Translations under genes and position numbers: made by a program | DNA from: Armatimonadota bacterium | GTDB taxonomy: Bacteria > Armatimonadota > UBA5829 > DTJY01 | Assembly (NCBI GenBank): GCA_017993055.1 | Contig: JAGONM010000009.1 | Location: forward strand, 1-64,000 | Length of the DNA: 64,000 bases | Reading direction: 5' to 3' | Notes under the pieces: model-generated | Databases searched by the model: none | What the model was told of the DNA's origin: nothing | Seen by the model: only the letters and a program-made list of their open reading frames with translations | Shown here: positions 19,086-28,050 of the stretch, piece after piece | How the letters are laid out: each line of letters opens with the position of its first letter | Numbering within the stretch: the stretch's first letter is position 1

Positions 19086-19115
19086 ATTGTACCGGAGCAC
19101 CAGATGCGGTGGCAA
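19086..19115 (-). promoter_or_regulatory. promoter of the sugar transport operon
   Basis: On the minus strand TTGCCA (19115-19110) and TACAAT (19091-19086) are 18 bases apart. Transcription would start about 11 bases before ATG 19068. It lies back to back with the promoter at 19134-19162. Confidence 0.55.
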
Positions 19116-19133
19116 GTGCTAGCGTGTCAGCAG

Positions 19134-19162
19134 TTGGCAGATAAGCGCGAGCGTGGTAGAAT
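19134..19162 (+). promoter_or_regulatory. promoter of the small-protein/nucleotidyltransferase-like pair
   Basis: TTGGCA (19134-19139) and TAGAAT (19157-19162) are separated by 17 bases. The ATG of the first gene is 31 bases downstream of the -10 box. Confidence 0.6.
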
Positions 19163-19193
19163 GCTGTCGGAAGAATCAACAACAGGTGCGACT

Positions 19194-19409
19194 ATGGACA
19201 TCAAACAACGACCGAACCACAGATTGTATATAGAGACGCTGCGGCGCATGACGCCGGAACAGAGGCTCATGAAGGCGTTTGAGCTCACAGAGTTCACACG
19301 GTCTTTATTCATGCACGGGCTCCGTAGCCGCTTCCCTGATCTCCCGGAAGATGAACTGACTGAGTTATTCATGGAGCGCCTGGACAAATGTCACAACCAG
19401 AACTACTGA
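19194..19409 (+). CDS. small conserved protein, partner of nucleotidyltransferase-like gene
   Basis: This 71-residue hydrophilic protein contains LRRMTPEQRLMKAFELTEFTR and ends in DKCHNQNY. The pattern is recognisable as a small conserved hypothetical that precedes nucleotidyltransferase-like genes. It overlaps the next gene by 22 bases, which implies coupling. AGGTG lies about 8 bases before ATG 19194. A role as partner, possibly antitoxin-like, is only inferred from the pairing. Confidence 0.65.
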   Translation: MDIKQRPNHRLYIETLRRMTPEQRLMKAFELTEFTRSLFMHGLRSRFPDLPEDELTELFMERLDKCHNQNY

Positions 19410-19950
19410 AGAGAGTAGTAGAGGCTCTGGATGAAGCCGCCATCGACTACATGGTAACAGGCTCGGTTGTGTCCAGCCTGCAGGGTGAGCCACGCTCCAC
19501 CCACGACATCAACGTGGTCATCTCGCTATGCTCTGAATCCAGTCCCAGACTGATTCAGCAATTCCCAGCGCCAGATTTCTACCTCGACGAGAACGCCGTC
19601 AGCGATGCAGTCGCACGCAAGAGCATGTTCAACCTGCTTGACGTCAATGGCGGGGACAAGGTGGACTTCTGGATGCTGACAGGCGAGCAATACGATCTTG
19701 CAAGGTGGGCTCGGGAGTGTGTGAGAACATACTCGGCGAAGACGTCATGGTTTCTGCCCCAGAGGACACGATTCTGGCGAAGCTGAACTGGGCCAGAATG
19801 TGCGGAGGCAGTGAGAAGCAGTTTACGGATGCACTCCGGGTCTACGAGGTTCAACTCGGAAAACTTGATCTGGATTATCTGCACGACTGGGCGAAGAAGC
19901 TGGGGGTGGAAGATCTGCTGGAGCGCCTGGAGTCACAGGCCACCGCATGA
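19388..19950 (+). pseudogene. nucleotidyltransferase-like protein, frameshifted
   Basis: The first frame (from ATG 19388) gives AAIDYMVTGSVVSSLQGEPRSTHDINVVI, a GS...D.N core like that of minimal nucleotidyltransferases. It continues to DLARWARE near 19710. The rest of the family sequence, VMVSAPEDTILAKLNWARMCGGSEKQ through the end at 19950, is in the next frame. A single missing base near 19708-19712 explains the switch. The intact protein would be about 187 residues. It is either a genuine frameshift or a base error. The following gene overlaps the stop (ATGA at 19947-19950). Confidence 0.7.
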
Positions 19951-20726
19951 GTAAGCCCGTTATCGGAATCACAGCAGGGCGGAAGATCGAGGAGTACGCG
20001 AAGTACCCGGAGGCGATCGAACTCGCGGGTGGGGTGCCGGAGTTCCTCAACATGGAGAAGAACTCCCCGGCGGAACTGGAGGAGATCGTCGCGCGGTTCG
20101 ATGGGATCCTGTTTACTGGCGGATGGGACATCCACCCCGACTACTACCCCTCGCGGGCCAATCCCGGCGATGAGAGCCTCTCGACCGACGATCTGCTCAC
20201 TGAGTATCACATGACCTGCACCCCGGAGCGCGACGCCTTCGAGATTCCGCTTGCGAGCTTGGCCTACGAGAAGAAACTCGCTATGCTCGGCATCTGCCGG
20301 GGATTCCAGGTGATGAACGTAGCACTCGGCGGAGGCCTGATCAAGGACGTACGCACCAGCCTTCGACATAGGGCTTATGTGGAGGCTGACGCCCCTAAGC
20401 ACGAGCCGGGAACGAGTGCTATGCACGGAGTATCCGTCGATCTGAACAGCCGATTCTATCACATCACGTGGACCTGGCCCTGCGTCGTGAACAGCAGGCA
20501 TCATCAGGGGATCACGCTCAAAGAGATGTCGCCAAAACTGAAGGCATCGGCTTTCGCGCCGGACGGGATCGTGGAAGCCGTCGAGGCGACCGAACACCCG
20601 TGGGCAATCGCGGTGCAGTGGCATCCCGAGAGGCAGGCGGATGAGTACGTCTACGAGCCGTGCAAGGCTCTGTTCAGGGCGTTCGTGGCGGCAGCGCGCC
20701 TCTACTCGTCGCCGAAGTCCTCATAG
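19947..20726 (+). CDS. class I glutamine amidotransferase-like hydrolase (peptidase C26)
   Basis: This 259-residue protein is related to gamma-glutamyl-GABA hydrolase PuuD. The nucleophile elbow is LGICRGFQVMNV and the catalytic His-Glu pair is in VQWHPE. MSKPVIGITAG is the usual N terminus. It probably hydrolyses a gamma-glutamyl amide in the cytosol; the substrate is not evident. The start overlaps the upstream stop (ATGA), and its 3' end overlaps the convergent small gene by 25 bases. Confidence 0.85.
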   Translation: MSKPVIGITAGRKIEEYAKYPEAIELAGGVPEFLNMEKNSPAELEEIVARFDGILFTGGWDIHPDYYPSRANPGDESLSTDDLLTEYHMTCTPERDAFEIPLASLAYEKKLAMLGICRGFQVMNVALGGGLIKDVRTSLRHRAYVEADAPKHEPGTSAMHGVSVDLNSRFYHITWTWPCVVNSRHHQGITLKEMSPKLKASAFAPDGIVEAVEATEHPWAIAVQWHPERQADEYVYEPCKALFRAFVAAARLYSSPKSS

Positions 20727-20959
20727 AGGCCGTCGTCGGGAGACATCTCGATGATCTCATCAGCCTCGAGCCAGATCGGCGTCACCCCGCGGTACAGGGT
20801 GTAGAACCGGCCGAGTTCCTTCGATACGTCCATCAACTTGTCGGATCGAACTGCGAACCGCTCCCTGTTGGTCCCCGTCTCCAGAGGATAGCGGTACTTG
20901 ATCTTGAAGCTCTTTCCGAGGGTCATCTGGTCTTCCAAGGCCGCCAGGTCAAACTGCAT
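20702..20959 (-). CDS. small hypothetical protein
   Basis: This is an 85-residue acidic protein (theme KIKYRYPLETGTNRERFAVRSDKL; tail DDGLYEDFGDE). GAGAGGAC precedes ATG 20959. No family is recognised. It could regulate or bind a partner, but nothing shows what. It overlaps the end of the convergent hydrolase gene. Confidence 0.5.
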   Translation of the reverse strand: MQFDLAALEDQMTLGKSFKIKYRYPLETGTNRERFAVRSDKLMDVSKELGRFYTLYRGVTPIWLEADEIIEMSPDDGLYEDFGDE

Positions 20960-21266
20960 GTCCTCTCAGCCTCCTCGGGCTGCATTCGCAGGCATCCCGG
21001 ATTTTCGACGTTTCGCTTCTGAGAAACCTGGGTATGAAACACTAGTGCCGATATAGCATAGTGCATCGGACGACGTAACAACGCATCCGGAGCCCTGCTC
21101 GTTTCGGTCCCAAGCCGAGACGTGATGCTATGCGGTTACCTCTCTCCATAGGCGCGGCAGCAGACGGAGCGGCACCGGCTGCTGCCGCAGCCATCTCACT
21201 CTCATCACGACCGCGCCTTGACAGAGGCTTTCTTCGCCGCAATTCTAGCAAAGCCGCGACGCGGTG
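20960..21266. other. 307-base gap with a hairpin
   Basis: No convincing gene is seen. A perfect 10-bp inverted repeat (GCGGCAGCAG at 21154-21163, CTGCTGCCGC at 21179-21188) could stop transcription from the DUF1854 operon, although no T tract follows it. Confidence 0.4.
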
Positions 21267-21776
21267 TCAAATGAGCCGGTCGAGCCATTCCCGGCTTCCG
21301 ACGTCGAGTCCCTCGATGCAGATTTCATACCTGTTGCCGTCCACGTCCGTGAGCACATATCGGCCGACCTCGACCTCGGTCATCGTGTCATGGATGCCCT
21401 TGGTAATCAGGCGCTTTGGTCCGCGGTCGGTGTCCACGCGCCATTCGATGCCGCCGAAGCGTTGGCGAATCGTCTCGATCTTCCTGACCTGGGGAACGTA
21501 GTAGCGCATCTCGAGATCATCCTCTATCAGGGTCCTGCAATCCTTCGGCAGTTCGTGCAGATTCGCTACGATGCCGATCTCGCCGTCGGACCCGTCTCTG
21601 ATGGAGATGAACCTCTCCGGGAGTGAGTAGGGAAAGCACCGTCTGCACTTGACCCGGAGAACCGACTTCTCGCCGTGGAGCGTGAGCCTGAGCGCGCCTC
21701 CGCCGGTACGCCACAGAGAGAAGTCGTCGGCCCCGAGATAACGCACGGCACCCGCATCTCCCTGCCAGTCGCTCAT
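21267..21776 (-). CDS. DUF1854 protein, partner of ABC exporter
   Basis: This 169-residue protein has the DUF1854 pattern (CFPYSLPERFISIRDGSDGEIGIV; WRVDTDRGPKRL; LTDVDGNRYEICIEG). Such proteins are found next to fused ABC exporters; some have been linked to cyanophycin metabolism, but that cannot be claimed here. The start overlaps the stop of the exporter gene (ATGA at 21776-21773), so the two are probably made together and act as one unit. Confidence 0.82.
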   Translation of the reverse strand: MSDWQGDAGAVRYLGADDFSLWRTGGGALRLTLHGEKSVLRVKCRRCFPYSLPERFISIRDGSDGEIGIVANLHELPKDCRTLIEDDLEMRYYVPQVRKIETIRQRFGGIEWRVDTDRGPKRLITKGIHDTMTEVEVGRYVLTDVDGNRYEICIEGLDVGSREWLDRLI

Positions 21777-24016
21777 CCGCCCACCCCTATCGTCTTCGAG
21801 AGCTCGCTCTGCATCTCGACGAGCTTCGCATAGGTGCCGCCCTTCTTGACGAGTTCCTCGTGAGTGCCGAGTTCAGCCTGTTTCCCCTTGTCGAGAACGA
21901 GCAGCCGGTCGGCGTTGCCGAGTGTAGAGAGACGGTGGGCGATGGCAAAGGTCGTGCGATTCTTCACAAGCCGTCCGAGCGCCTCCTGAATCTGCTTCTC
22001 CGTCGCGGAGTCAATCGAACTCGTCGCCTCGTCGAGGATGAGAATCCGCGGATCGTGCAGGATCGCGCGGGCGATGGCAATGCGCTGCCTCTCCCCCCCG
22101 GAGAGCGATTGGCCTCGCTCGCCGACCTGCGTCTCATAGCCGTCGGGGAAGTTGACGATGAAGTCGTGCGCGTTGGCCGCCTTCGCGGAGCGGATGACTT
22201 CCTCCAGGGTCGCGTCGGGCTTCGAGTAGGCAATGTTGTCATAGATGGTGCCGCTGAAGAGATAGGACTCCTGCGGCACCATCCCGATCTGCCTGCGCAG
22301 GTCTCCGAGGCTGATCCGCCGGATATCCACGCCGTCAATCTCGATATCACCTTCCTGCGCGACGTAGAACCGCGCGAGCAGGTTTATGATCGTGCTCTTG
22401 CCTGCGCCGGACGGGCCGACGAGGCCGATCATCTCGCCCGGACTCACCTCGAGGTCAATATCGTGAAGGACCGGGTTGTGCTTGTCGTAGCCGAACTTCA
22501 CGTGGTTGAACCGAACCCGACCCTTCATGTCCTCGATCCGCACCTGATGCTCAGGATCCGTCTCCTCGCGCGGCGAATCCATGATCTCAAATACGCGCTC
22601 CGAGGCGGCAAGGCAGCGGCCGATCCAGTCCCACATGCGAGTGACGATCTGGAGCGGCCCGTAGAGCATACCGATGTAGCCGATGAACATGATGAGCGTT
22701 CCGGTCGTCAACCCGAAATCCAACACGCCGATGCCCCCCGCGTACCACACGATGAACTGCCCGGAGCTGAGCACGAACCACATGATCGGAAGCATGGTCG
22801 CCCAAGTCTGCTCGGCATGCATCGAGGCCTGGTAGAGATCGCGACTGCGGCGCTCGAACCGACCGATCTCCTTGTCTTCCTGGGCGAACGCTTTCACGAC
22901 CCGCAGGCCCTGCAGGCTGTCCGACATCACGCTGTGGAGCTTCGACCACCGGTGCCAGACCCGCCGGAAGACCCACCGTAGCCGAGTGAAGATGAACATC
23001 GCCGCAACCGAGGCGATCGGAGCCGGTATGATCGTAAGCGCCGCAAGTCTCCAATTCTGCTGGAACATTATCGCCAGGACGAATACGAGCAGAAGCGTGT
23101 TCGACACGATGAACTGGATGTCGAATGCGAGGAACTCCTGCAGTGCGTTCGTATCCTGCGATACCCTGCTGATCACGGCACCCGTCTGACGCTTGTCGAA
23201 GAATCCAACCGTCAGCCGCTCGAGTGACGAGTAGAGCTCCATCCGTATGTCATGGATCATCCGCGATCCCAGGTACGCTGTCATGCGCGACTGGAAGATT
23301 CCCATCACCATTGAGATCAGCCGCGTGACGACCAGCGCCAGTACGATCAGGCCCAGCATGTGCAGCAGGTCCGCCCGAAGCTCTCCCGGCACCTTCCCCC
23401 GGTACGGCTCTGCTTTGCGAAGCACATCGTCCACCAACACCTTCGTAAGGTACGGTGGCGCCAGCATCATCAACTGGCTCGCGAGCATGAGAAGGCCCGC
23501 TGCGATCGTCAGCGTACGGTACGGCCGTACGTAGCCGAGCAACCGCCGGATCGCGCGCGCCTTGTTCACGCAGTTCGGGCATACGTCGGAACCTGTCTCC
23601 AGCGGGAACGCGCATTTCGGGCATCTGCGCGTGCGATCCTCGTCGGTTAACGGTGGGGCTTCCTTGCCCTGGGCCTGGGCCTCCACCCGCTTCGCCGCAT
23701 ATCCGAACTCCTTCGTCATGGCATTGGAATATCGAATGAGAGGAACGAACTCGCCCCCGACATTGGCGATCAGACAGCCGCTGCCAACCTGGGCTTCGGC
23801 GTTGACGCCGATGACATCGGCCAGCGGGAGATCGCGACTGACCGCAGGCCGCCCGTGATCCCGGCTGATTACGTAGACGCGGTCATCGGTGGTGATGAGC
23901 CACTGCCTGCCGATCTCCCCGTCGGGCGAGAGGTCGCTCTCGACGGACAGGCGGACCGTAGGGCTATCGCTCAGCCCCTCGACGTGCTGTTTGATTTCCT
24001 CAGGAAGAGGGTGCAT
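21773..24016 (-). CDS. ABC exporter, membrane domain fused to ATPase, with zinc ribbon
   Basis: This is a 747-residue half-transporter that should work as a homodimer. Residues 1-120 form a soluble beta-rich domain (DRVYVISRDHGRPAVSRDLP). A zinc ribbon (Cys132, Cys135, Cys146, Cys149) comes before six membrane helices (about 165-460). The ATPase has Walker A GPSGAGKS, signature LSGGERQR, Walker B ILILDEATSSID and the H-loop AHRLS. The soluble and ribbon extensions are unusual compared with MsbA-type exporters and go with the DUF1854 partner. The substrate is unknown. Confidence 0.88.
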   Translation of the reverse strand: MHPLPEEIKQHVEGLSDSPTVRLSVESDLSPDGEIGRQWLITTDDRVYVISRDHGRPAVSRDLPLADVIGVNAEAQVGSGCLIANVGGEFVPLIRYSNAMTKEFGYAAKRVEAQAQGKEAPPLTDEDRTRRCPKCAFPLETGSDVCPNCVNKARAIRRLLGYVRPYRTLTIAAGLLMLASQLMMLAPPYLTKVLVDDVLRKAEPYRGKVPGELRADLLHMLGLIVLALVVTRLISMVMGIFQSRMTAYLGSRMIHDIRMELYSSLERLTVGFFDKRQTGAVISRVSQDTNALQEFLAFDIQFIVSNTLLLVFVLAIMFQQNWRLAALTIIPAPIASVAAMFIFTRLRWVFRRVWHRWSKLHSVMSDSLQGLRVVKAFAQEDKEIGRFERRSRDLYQASMHAEQTWATMLPIMWFVLSSGQFIVWYAGGIGVLDFGLTTGTLIMFIGYIGMLYGPLQIVTRMWDWIGRCLAASERVFEIMDSPREETDPEHQVRIEDMKGRVRFNHVKFGYDKHNPVLHDIDLEVSPGEMIGLVGPSGAGKSTIINLLARFYVAQEGDIEIDGVDIRRISLGDLRRQIGMVPQESYLFSGTIYDNIAYSKPDATLEEVIRSAKAANAHDFIVNFPDGYETQVGERGQSLSGGERQRIAIARAILHDPRILILDEATSSIDSATEKQIQEALGRLVKNRTTFAIAHRLSTLGNADRLLVLDKGKQAELGTHEELVKKGGTYAKLVEMQSELSKTIGVGG

Positions 24017-24045
24017 CGCTCGACCATCCTAGAATGCGCAACCAG

Positions 24046-24954
24046 TTAGTCTATCCTCTTCAACCCGTCGGCGGTCACGTAGTGATTCTTCACACCAAGC
24101 TGATCCATCCATGCGCGGACCTCCAGAGTCCGCCACGGGCCGGTACCCTTGCCCTGCCCCCCGATGTTGTTGTCCCAGAGCCAACTTGGGGTCGGCCAGA
24201 GACAATACTGGGGTGATGCGGCCTGATAGACATCGAAGTTGACGCCGTTCTGCCCATGGTGCGCCATCTGAACATAGTCGCAGTCCAGGCGATCCCGGTA
24301 CTTGCCCTCGAGCAGCTTCCTGCCGCCCTCGGGCCCAAGATCGCCGAGGAACAGGACCGACTTCGAACTATCACTCACCCTCAACACGATGCTGGAGTTG
24401 TTGATCCCGTTGACACGTATCTCCGGGTTCGCGACGCCGAGAACCTCTACGACCGCTCCGTCCACATCCATCCTTCCCCCGGGCCGAAGCTGGATGAGCC
24501 GCCGCCCGACGCTGCGCAGAGCCTGCTGGAAATCGATCCACGAACTGAACTCGCCCTCACCTCCGTATTGCCTCACCCACTCGTCATCCAGTGTAGAGGC
24601 GTAGATGCGGCCAATACGCAGACCAGACGGCTTCCGCAGAATCTCGCCGAGCGCGCCGAAGTGATCGTCGTGCAGGTGTGTGACGAACCAGATGTCCACT
24701 CTGTTCCCACACTCAGCCAGGAATGCCCGGAGGTAGTCAGCGTCACCGGGCATGCCGCCGTCTATGACAATAACCCTGCCGCCGACCGTACGGACGACAT
24801 AGGACATCATCTGGCTGTGGGTCTGCTCGGGAAGCTGCCAGAGAGTGAACCCAGATCGGGAGGGCCTCTCGGCCAAGGCGCAGATCGCAGGCAGGCATAT
24901 GGAACAGAGCAGAATGCAGAGTATCAAGGCAGTTGGTTTCACGACGTTCGGCAT
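24046..24954 (-). CDS. exported metallo-beta-lactamase-fold hydrolase
   Basis: This 302-residue protein begins with a signal peptide (MPNVVKPTALILCILLCSICLPAICALA). The metal motif is THLHDDHFGAL, with GDLG and AHHGQNG further on, resembling the MBL part of ComEC. The extracytoplasmic role is unknown. ATG 24954 is chosen because the signal peptide starts there; the frame is open to 25011. Confidence 0.75.
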   Translation of the reverse strand: MPNVVKPTALILCILLCSICLPAICALAERPSRSGFTLWQLPEQTHSQMMSYVVRTVGGRVIVIDGGMPGDADYLRAFLAECGNRVDIWFVTHLHDDHFGALGEILRKPSGLRIGRIYASTLDDEWVRQYGGEGEFSSWIDFQQALRSVGRRLIQLRPGGRMDVDGAVVEVLGVANPEIRVNGINNSSIVLRVSDSSKSVLFLGDLGPEGGRKLLEGKYRDRLDCDYVQMAHHGQNGVNFDVYQAASPQYCLWPTPSWLWDNNIGGQGKGTGPWRTLEVRAWMDQLGVKNHYVTADGLKRID

Positions 24955-25041
24955 CTCTTTTCGTGCTTCCGCGCAGGTCTGGAGTATACGCCGCGCGCTC
25001 TGCGGTGTCAACTCCAGGAAACTCCGTCCGGGCGCAGACGA

Positions 25042-25875
25042 CTACGCCGGCAAGAGCACTTCCGCGTTCCGAAAGGCGATCTTCTCGTATGCATCCTGGG
25101 GCAGACCGACCGTGCGCAGGTGCTCGATGATCGGCGTCTCCTGGTCCTCCTTCAGCTTGTCCGTGCCGAAGAGCAGCTTGTCCTGGTAGGTCTCGAGGAG
25201 CCAGCGTCCGAACTGCGGGTCGCGCGTGACGGCATTATGCCCGCTGCCTGCTGAGAGATCGCCGTAGAGGTTCGGGCACTCGGCGATCAGCCTCTCGGCC
25301 GGTCCGACGCGCTTCACCGGTCCTTTGGGGTAGATGCTGAACTCCTCATCCCTGACATCCGCGGATATCTCCGACCAGAAGTGCTGTCCATGCCCAATAA
25401 AGATCGTCTGCGGGAAGCTGCGCACCATCGCCTCGAAGCGCGGGAGGCCCTTCTCGTCGATGCAGCGTAGTGCATCGAGGTGAAAGACGATCGGCAGCCC
25501 GAGTTCACCACACGCCGCGTAGATCCTCTGCAGGCGTGGATCGTCTACGTACAGGCCTGCGAGCACCTCGCCGAATCCCCTGCATCCACGGTCGCGGTAT
25601 TCTCTGAGCATGCCCAGGAAGTCGGTCGAGAGATCGGCGCTCCTCCTCCTCGGGTCGATGTTGCAGAACGGGATGAAGCGATCCGGATGCCGCCCGGCCT
25701 CTACAAGGATCTGGTCCGTGGTGACGTAGTAGTCGGTCTCCTCGGGGTTCTCGATCGGCAGAAGGCATGCCTTCTGGATGCCGTTTGCATCCATGAAACG
25801 AAGCGCATCGTCGGCTGTGAACGGCTTGTCCATGGAGGTGTAGAGCCGCCCTATGTGCAGATGGATGTCGATCAT
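25042..25875 (-). CDS. amidohydrolase-family metal-dependent hydrolase
   Basis: This 277-residue TIM-barrel protein of the amidohydrolase_2 type starts MIDIHLHIG, whose HxH binds metal. FHLDALR, FIGHGQHF and FGTDKL supply the later His and Asp ligands. The reaction could be a hydrolysis or decarboxylation. A GGAGGGGG ribosome site precedes ATG 25875. It is transcribed divergently from the UroD-like gene. Confidence 0.82.
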   Translation of the reverse strand: MIDIHLHIGRLYTSMDKPFTADDALRFMDANGIQKACLLPIENPEETDYYVTTDQILVEAGRHPDRFIPFCNIDPRRRSADLSTDFLGMLREYRDRGCRGFGEVLAGLYVDDPRLQRIYAACGELGLPIVFHLDALRCIDEKGLPRFEAMVRSFPQTIFIGHGQHFWSEISADVRDEEFSIYPKGPVKRVGPAERLIAECPNLYGDLSAGSGHNAVTRDPQFGRWLLETYQDKLLFGTDKLKEDQETPIIEHLRTVGLPQDAYEKIAFRNAEVLLPA

Positions 25876-25932
25876 GTTCCCCCTCCAATTCTGTCACCAG
25901 TCTAGCACATATCGCCGCCTCCATGGTATGCC

Positions 25933-25962
25933 TTGACAAGGCGCGGCAGCCGGGGCTATCCT
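25933..25962 (+). promoter_or_regulatory. promoter and leader hairpin of the UroD-like operon
   Basis: TTGACA (25933-25938) is followed after 18 bases by TATCCT (25957-25962). A stem (CCTGTC and GACAGG around 25960-25976) lies in the leader close to the GGGAGG ribosome site at 25974-25979. Confidence 0.5.
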
Positions 25963-25989
25963 GTCGGCAAGACAGGGAGGCGATAGGCC

Positions 25990-26994
25990 ATGACGCCAAG
26001 AGACCGAGTCTACCGCGCGATTCAGTTCCAGGATACCGACATCGTCCCGTATCACGTCACCTTCACGATCCCCGCGAGGGAGAAGATGGCCGAGTTCTAC
26101 GGCGACCCCCACTTCGAGAAGCAGATCGGCAACCACCTTGCGATGCTGCGTCTCGGCAGCCTGAGGGAGTGGGAGGAGATCAAGCCCGGCTACTTCCGCG
26201 ACGTCTGGGGAGTGGTGTGGAACCGGACCGTCGACAAGGACATCGGCAACGTCGAGGGCCTGGTGCTTCCGGAGGCCGATCTCCGAGGGTGGAACCCGCC
26301 CGCGTGCGAAGGCCAGGCGCTCGACGCCATCTACAGCAAGTTCGTGGCCGGTCATCCCGACCAGTTCCGCGTGGCGAGCCTCGGTTTCTCGTTGTTCGAG
26401 CGGGCTTGGACCCTCCGAGGGATGGAGCGTCTCATGATGGACATGATCGGGAACCCCTCGTTCGTCCGTGAGTTGCTCGACCGCATTGCGGAGTACAACC
26501 TCGAGCAGATACGCATCGCCACCTCCTACGACATCGACTGCGTCCGGTTCGGCGACGACTGGGGCAGCCAGGCGGGTGTGCTGATGGGCCCGTCGCTCTG
26601 GAGGGAGTTCATCAAGCCGAGGATCAAGCGCATGTACGACGCCGTTCACGAGGCGGGCAAGTACGTGATGATCCACTGCTGCGGCGACGTGAAAGCGATC
26701 CTGCCGGACCTTGTGGAGGTCGGCGTCAACATTTTCAACCCGTTCCAGCCCGAAGTCATGGACATATTCGAGACGAAGAGGCGCTACCACGGACAGCTCT
26801 CGTTCTTCGGCGGGATAAGCGTCCAGCGACTTCTTCCCCTCGGAACGCCCGATGAGGTGCGGACCGAGACCCGCAGGCTCCTCCGCGAACTTGGACCGGG
26901 CGGCGGGTACATCGCCTCCCCCTCGCACGACATCCCGTCCGATGTCCCCGCCGAGAACATGGCGGCGATGATCGAGGTACTGCGGAACCAGTGA
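25990..26994 (+). CDS. uroporphyrinogen decarboxylase/MtaA-family protein
   Basis: This 334-residue TIM-barrel protein belongs to the UroD superfamily, which includes corrinoid-dependent methyltransferases. DVWGVVWNRT, FGDDWGSQAGVLMGPSLW and MIHCCGDVKAILPDLVE match the subgroup often found with sugar-catabolic genes rather than HemE. The HCCGD motif, with two cysteines and a histidine, could bind zinc for methyl transfer. Haem synthesis is unlikely because no other haem genes are nearby and a second paralogue follows. It is the first gene of a four-gene run. Confidence 0.8.
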   Translation: MTPRDRVYRAIQFQDTDIVPYHVTFTIPAREKMAEFYGDPHFEKQIGNHLAMLRLGSLREWEEIKPGYFRDVWGVVWNRTVDKDIGNVEGLVLPEADLRGWNPPACEGQALDAIYSKFVAGHPDQFRVASLGFSLFERAWTLRGMERLMMDMIGNPSFVRELLDRIAEYNLEQIRIATSYDIDCVRFGDDWGSQAGVLMGPSLWREFIKPRIKRMYDAVHEAGKYVMIHCCGDVKAILPDLVEVGVNIFNPFQPEVMDIFETKRRYHGQLSFFGGISVQRLLPLGTPDEVRTETRRLLRELGPGGGYIASPSHDIPSDVPAENMAAMIEVLRNQ

Positions 26995-27056
26995 CCGGCA
27001 GGTCCCGTCCGTCCCATGGGACGGATGGGGTTTATGGGACACATAGGAGAAACACG

Positions 27057-28049
27057 ATGACCAATCGCGAACGATTCCGACGGGTGCTGAACTTCGAGCC
27101 GGTCGACCGGCTGCCGGTCATGGAGTGGGCACCGTGGTGGGACAAGACCATCGCCCGCTGGTATGAGGAGGGCCTCCCCAGGGACATCACCGACGGCTAC
27201 ATGATCCGCGAGTACTTCGGGATGGACCGCCATGCCCAGTTCTGGTTCTCGCCGATGAAGCCGGAATGCCCGCGCGCACCCGGACACGGCCTGCCGATCG
27301 TCAACAACGCCGACGAATACCGCGCCACCAAGCAGCACCTCTACCCTGACCCGCCGTTCGACCCTGAACGGATCAAGTCGTGGGCCGAGAGGCAGGAAGC
27401 GGACGACATCGTGATCTGGGTCTCGATCGACGGCTTCTTCTGGTGGCCGCGCGTGCTCCTGGGGATCGAGCCGCATCTCTACGCCTTCTACGACCAGCCG
27501 GAGTTGATGCATGAGATCAACGAGGATCTGCTGGCCTTCCACCTTCGGACCATGGAGCGGTTCTGCGAGATATGCGCGCCCGTGTTCATGACCTTCGCGG
27601 AAGATATGTCCTACAACCACGGCCCGATGCTCTCCCGAGCTCAGTTCGACGAGTTCCTCGCACCCTTCTATCGCCGGATCACGTACTCACTCCAGGAGCG
27701 CGGGATCACCGTCTTCCTCGATACCGACGGCGACGTGACCAAGCCGGTGAGCTGGTACGAGGAGGTCGGCATCCAGGGGTTCCTGCCGCTCGAGCGGATG
27801 GCAGGCGTCGATGTCAATCAGCTCAGATGCGATCATCCCCGGCTTCGGATGCTCGGGGCGTATGACAAGACTGTCATGCACCTGGGCGAGGAGCGCAACC
27901 GCCAGGAGTTCGAGCGCCTGATGCCTGCCATGAAGCAGGGAGGGTTGATCGTTTCGGTCGATCACCAAACGCCCCCGGAGGTCCCGCTGGATGAGTACAG
28001 GCTCTGGCTGGGATTGCTCAGGGAGTACTGCGAGAAGGCGGCAAAGTAG
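27057..28049 (+). CDS. second UroD/MtaA-family protein
   Basis: This 330-residue paralogue starts MTNRERFRRVLNFEPVDRLPVMEW, the usual opening of this subgroup. It contains FMTFAEDMSYNHGPMLS and VFLDTDGDVTKP in place of the Cys-rich motif of its neighbour, so its metal site is probably different. AGGAGA precedes ATG 27057. The upstream in-frame codons come from a repetitive stretch containing GTCCCATGGGAC. It sits 62 bases after the first paralogue and 1 base before the next gene. Confidence 0.8.
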   Translation: MTNRERFRRVLNFEPVDRLPVMEWAPWWDKTIARWYEEGLPRDITDGYMIREYFGMDRHAQFWFSPMKPECPRAPGHGLPIVNNADEYRATKQHLYPDPPFDPERIKSWAERQEADDIVIWVSIDGFFWWPRVLLGIEPHLYAFYDQPELMHEINEDLLAFHLRTMERFCEICAPVFMTFAEDMSYNHGPMLSRAQFDEFLAPFYRRITYSLQERGITVFLDTDGDVTKPVSWYEEVGIQGFLPLERMAGVDVNQLRCDHPRLRMLGAYDKTVMHLGEERNRQEFERLMPAMKQGGLIVSVDHQTPPEVPLDEYRLWLGLLREYCEKAAK

Positions 28050-28050
28050 A

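Noticed and set aside
25876-25989. Cobalamin riboswitch before the UroD-like genes
   Set aside because: The leader is too short and lacks the conserved B12-box; only a simple hairpin is visible.
27011-27022. Palindrome GTCCCATGGGAC as an operator
   Set aside because: It lies in a short repetitive stretch of GGGAC/GTCCC variants between co-transcribed genes and not near a promoter.
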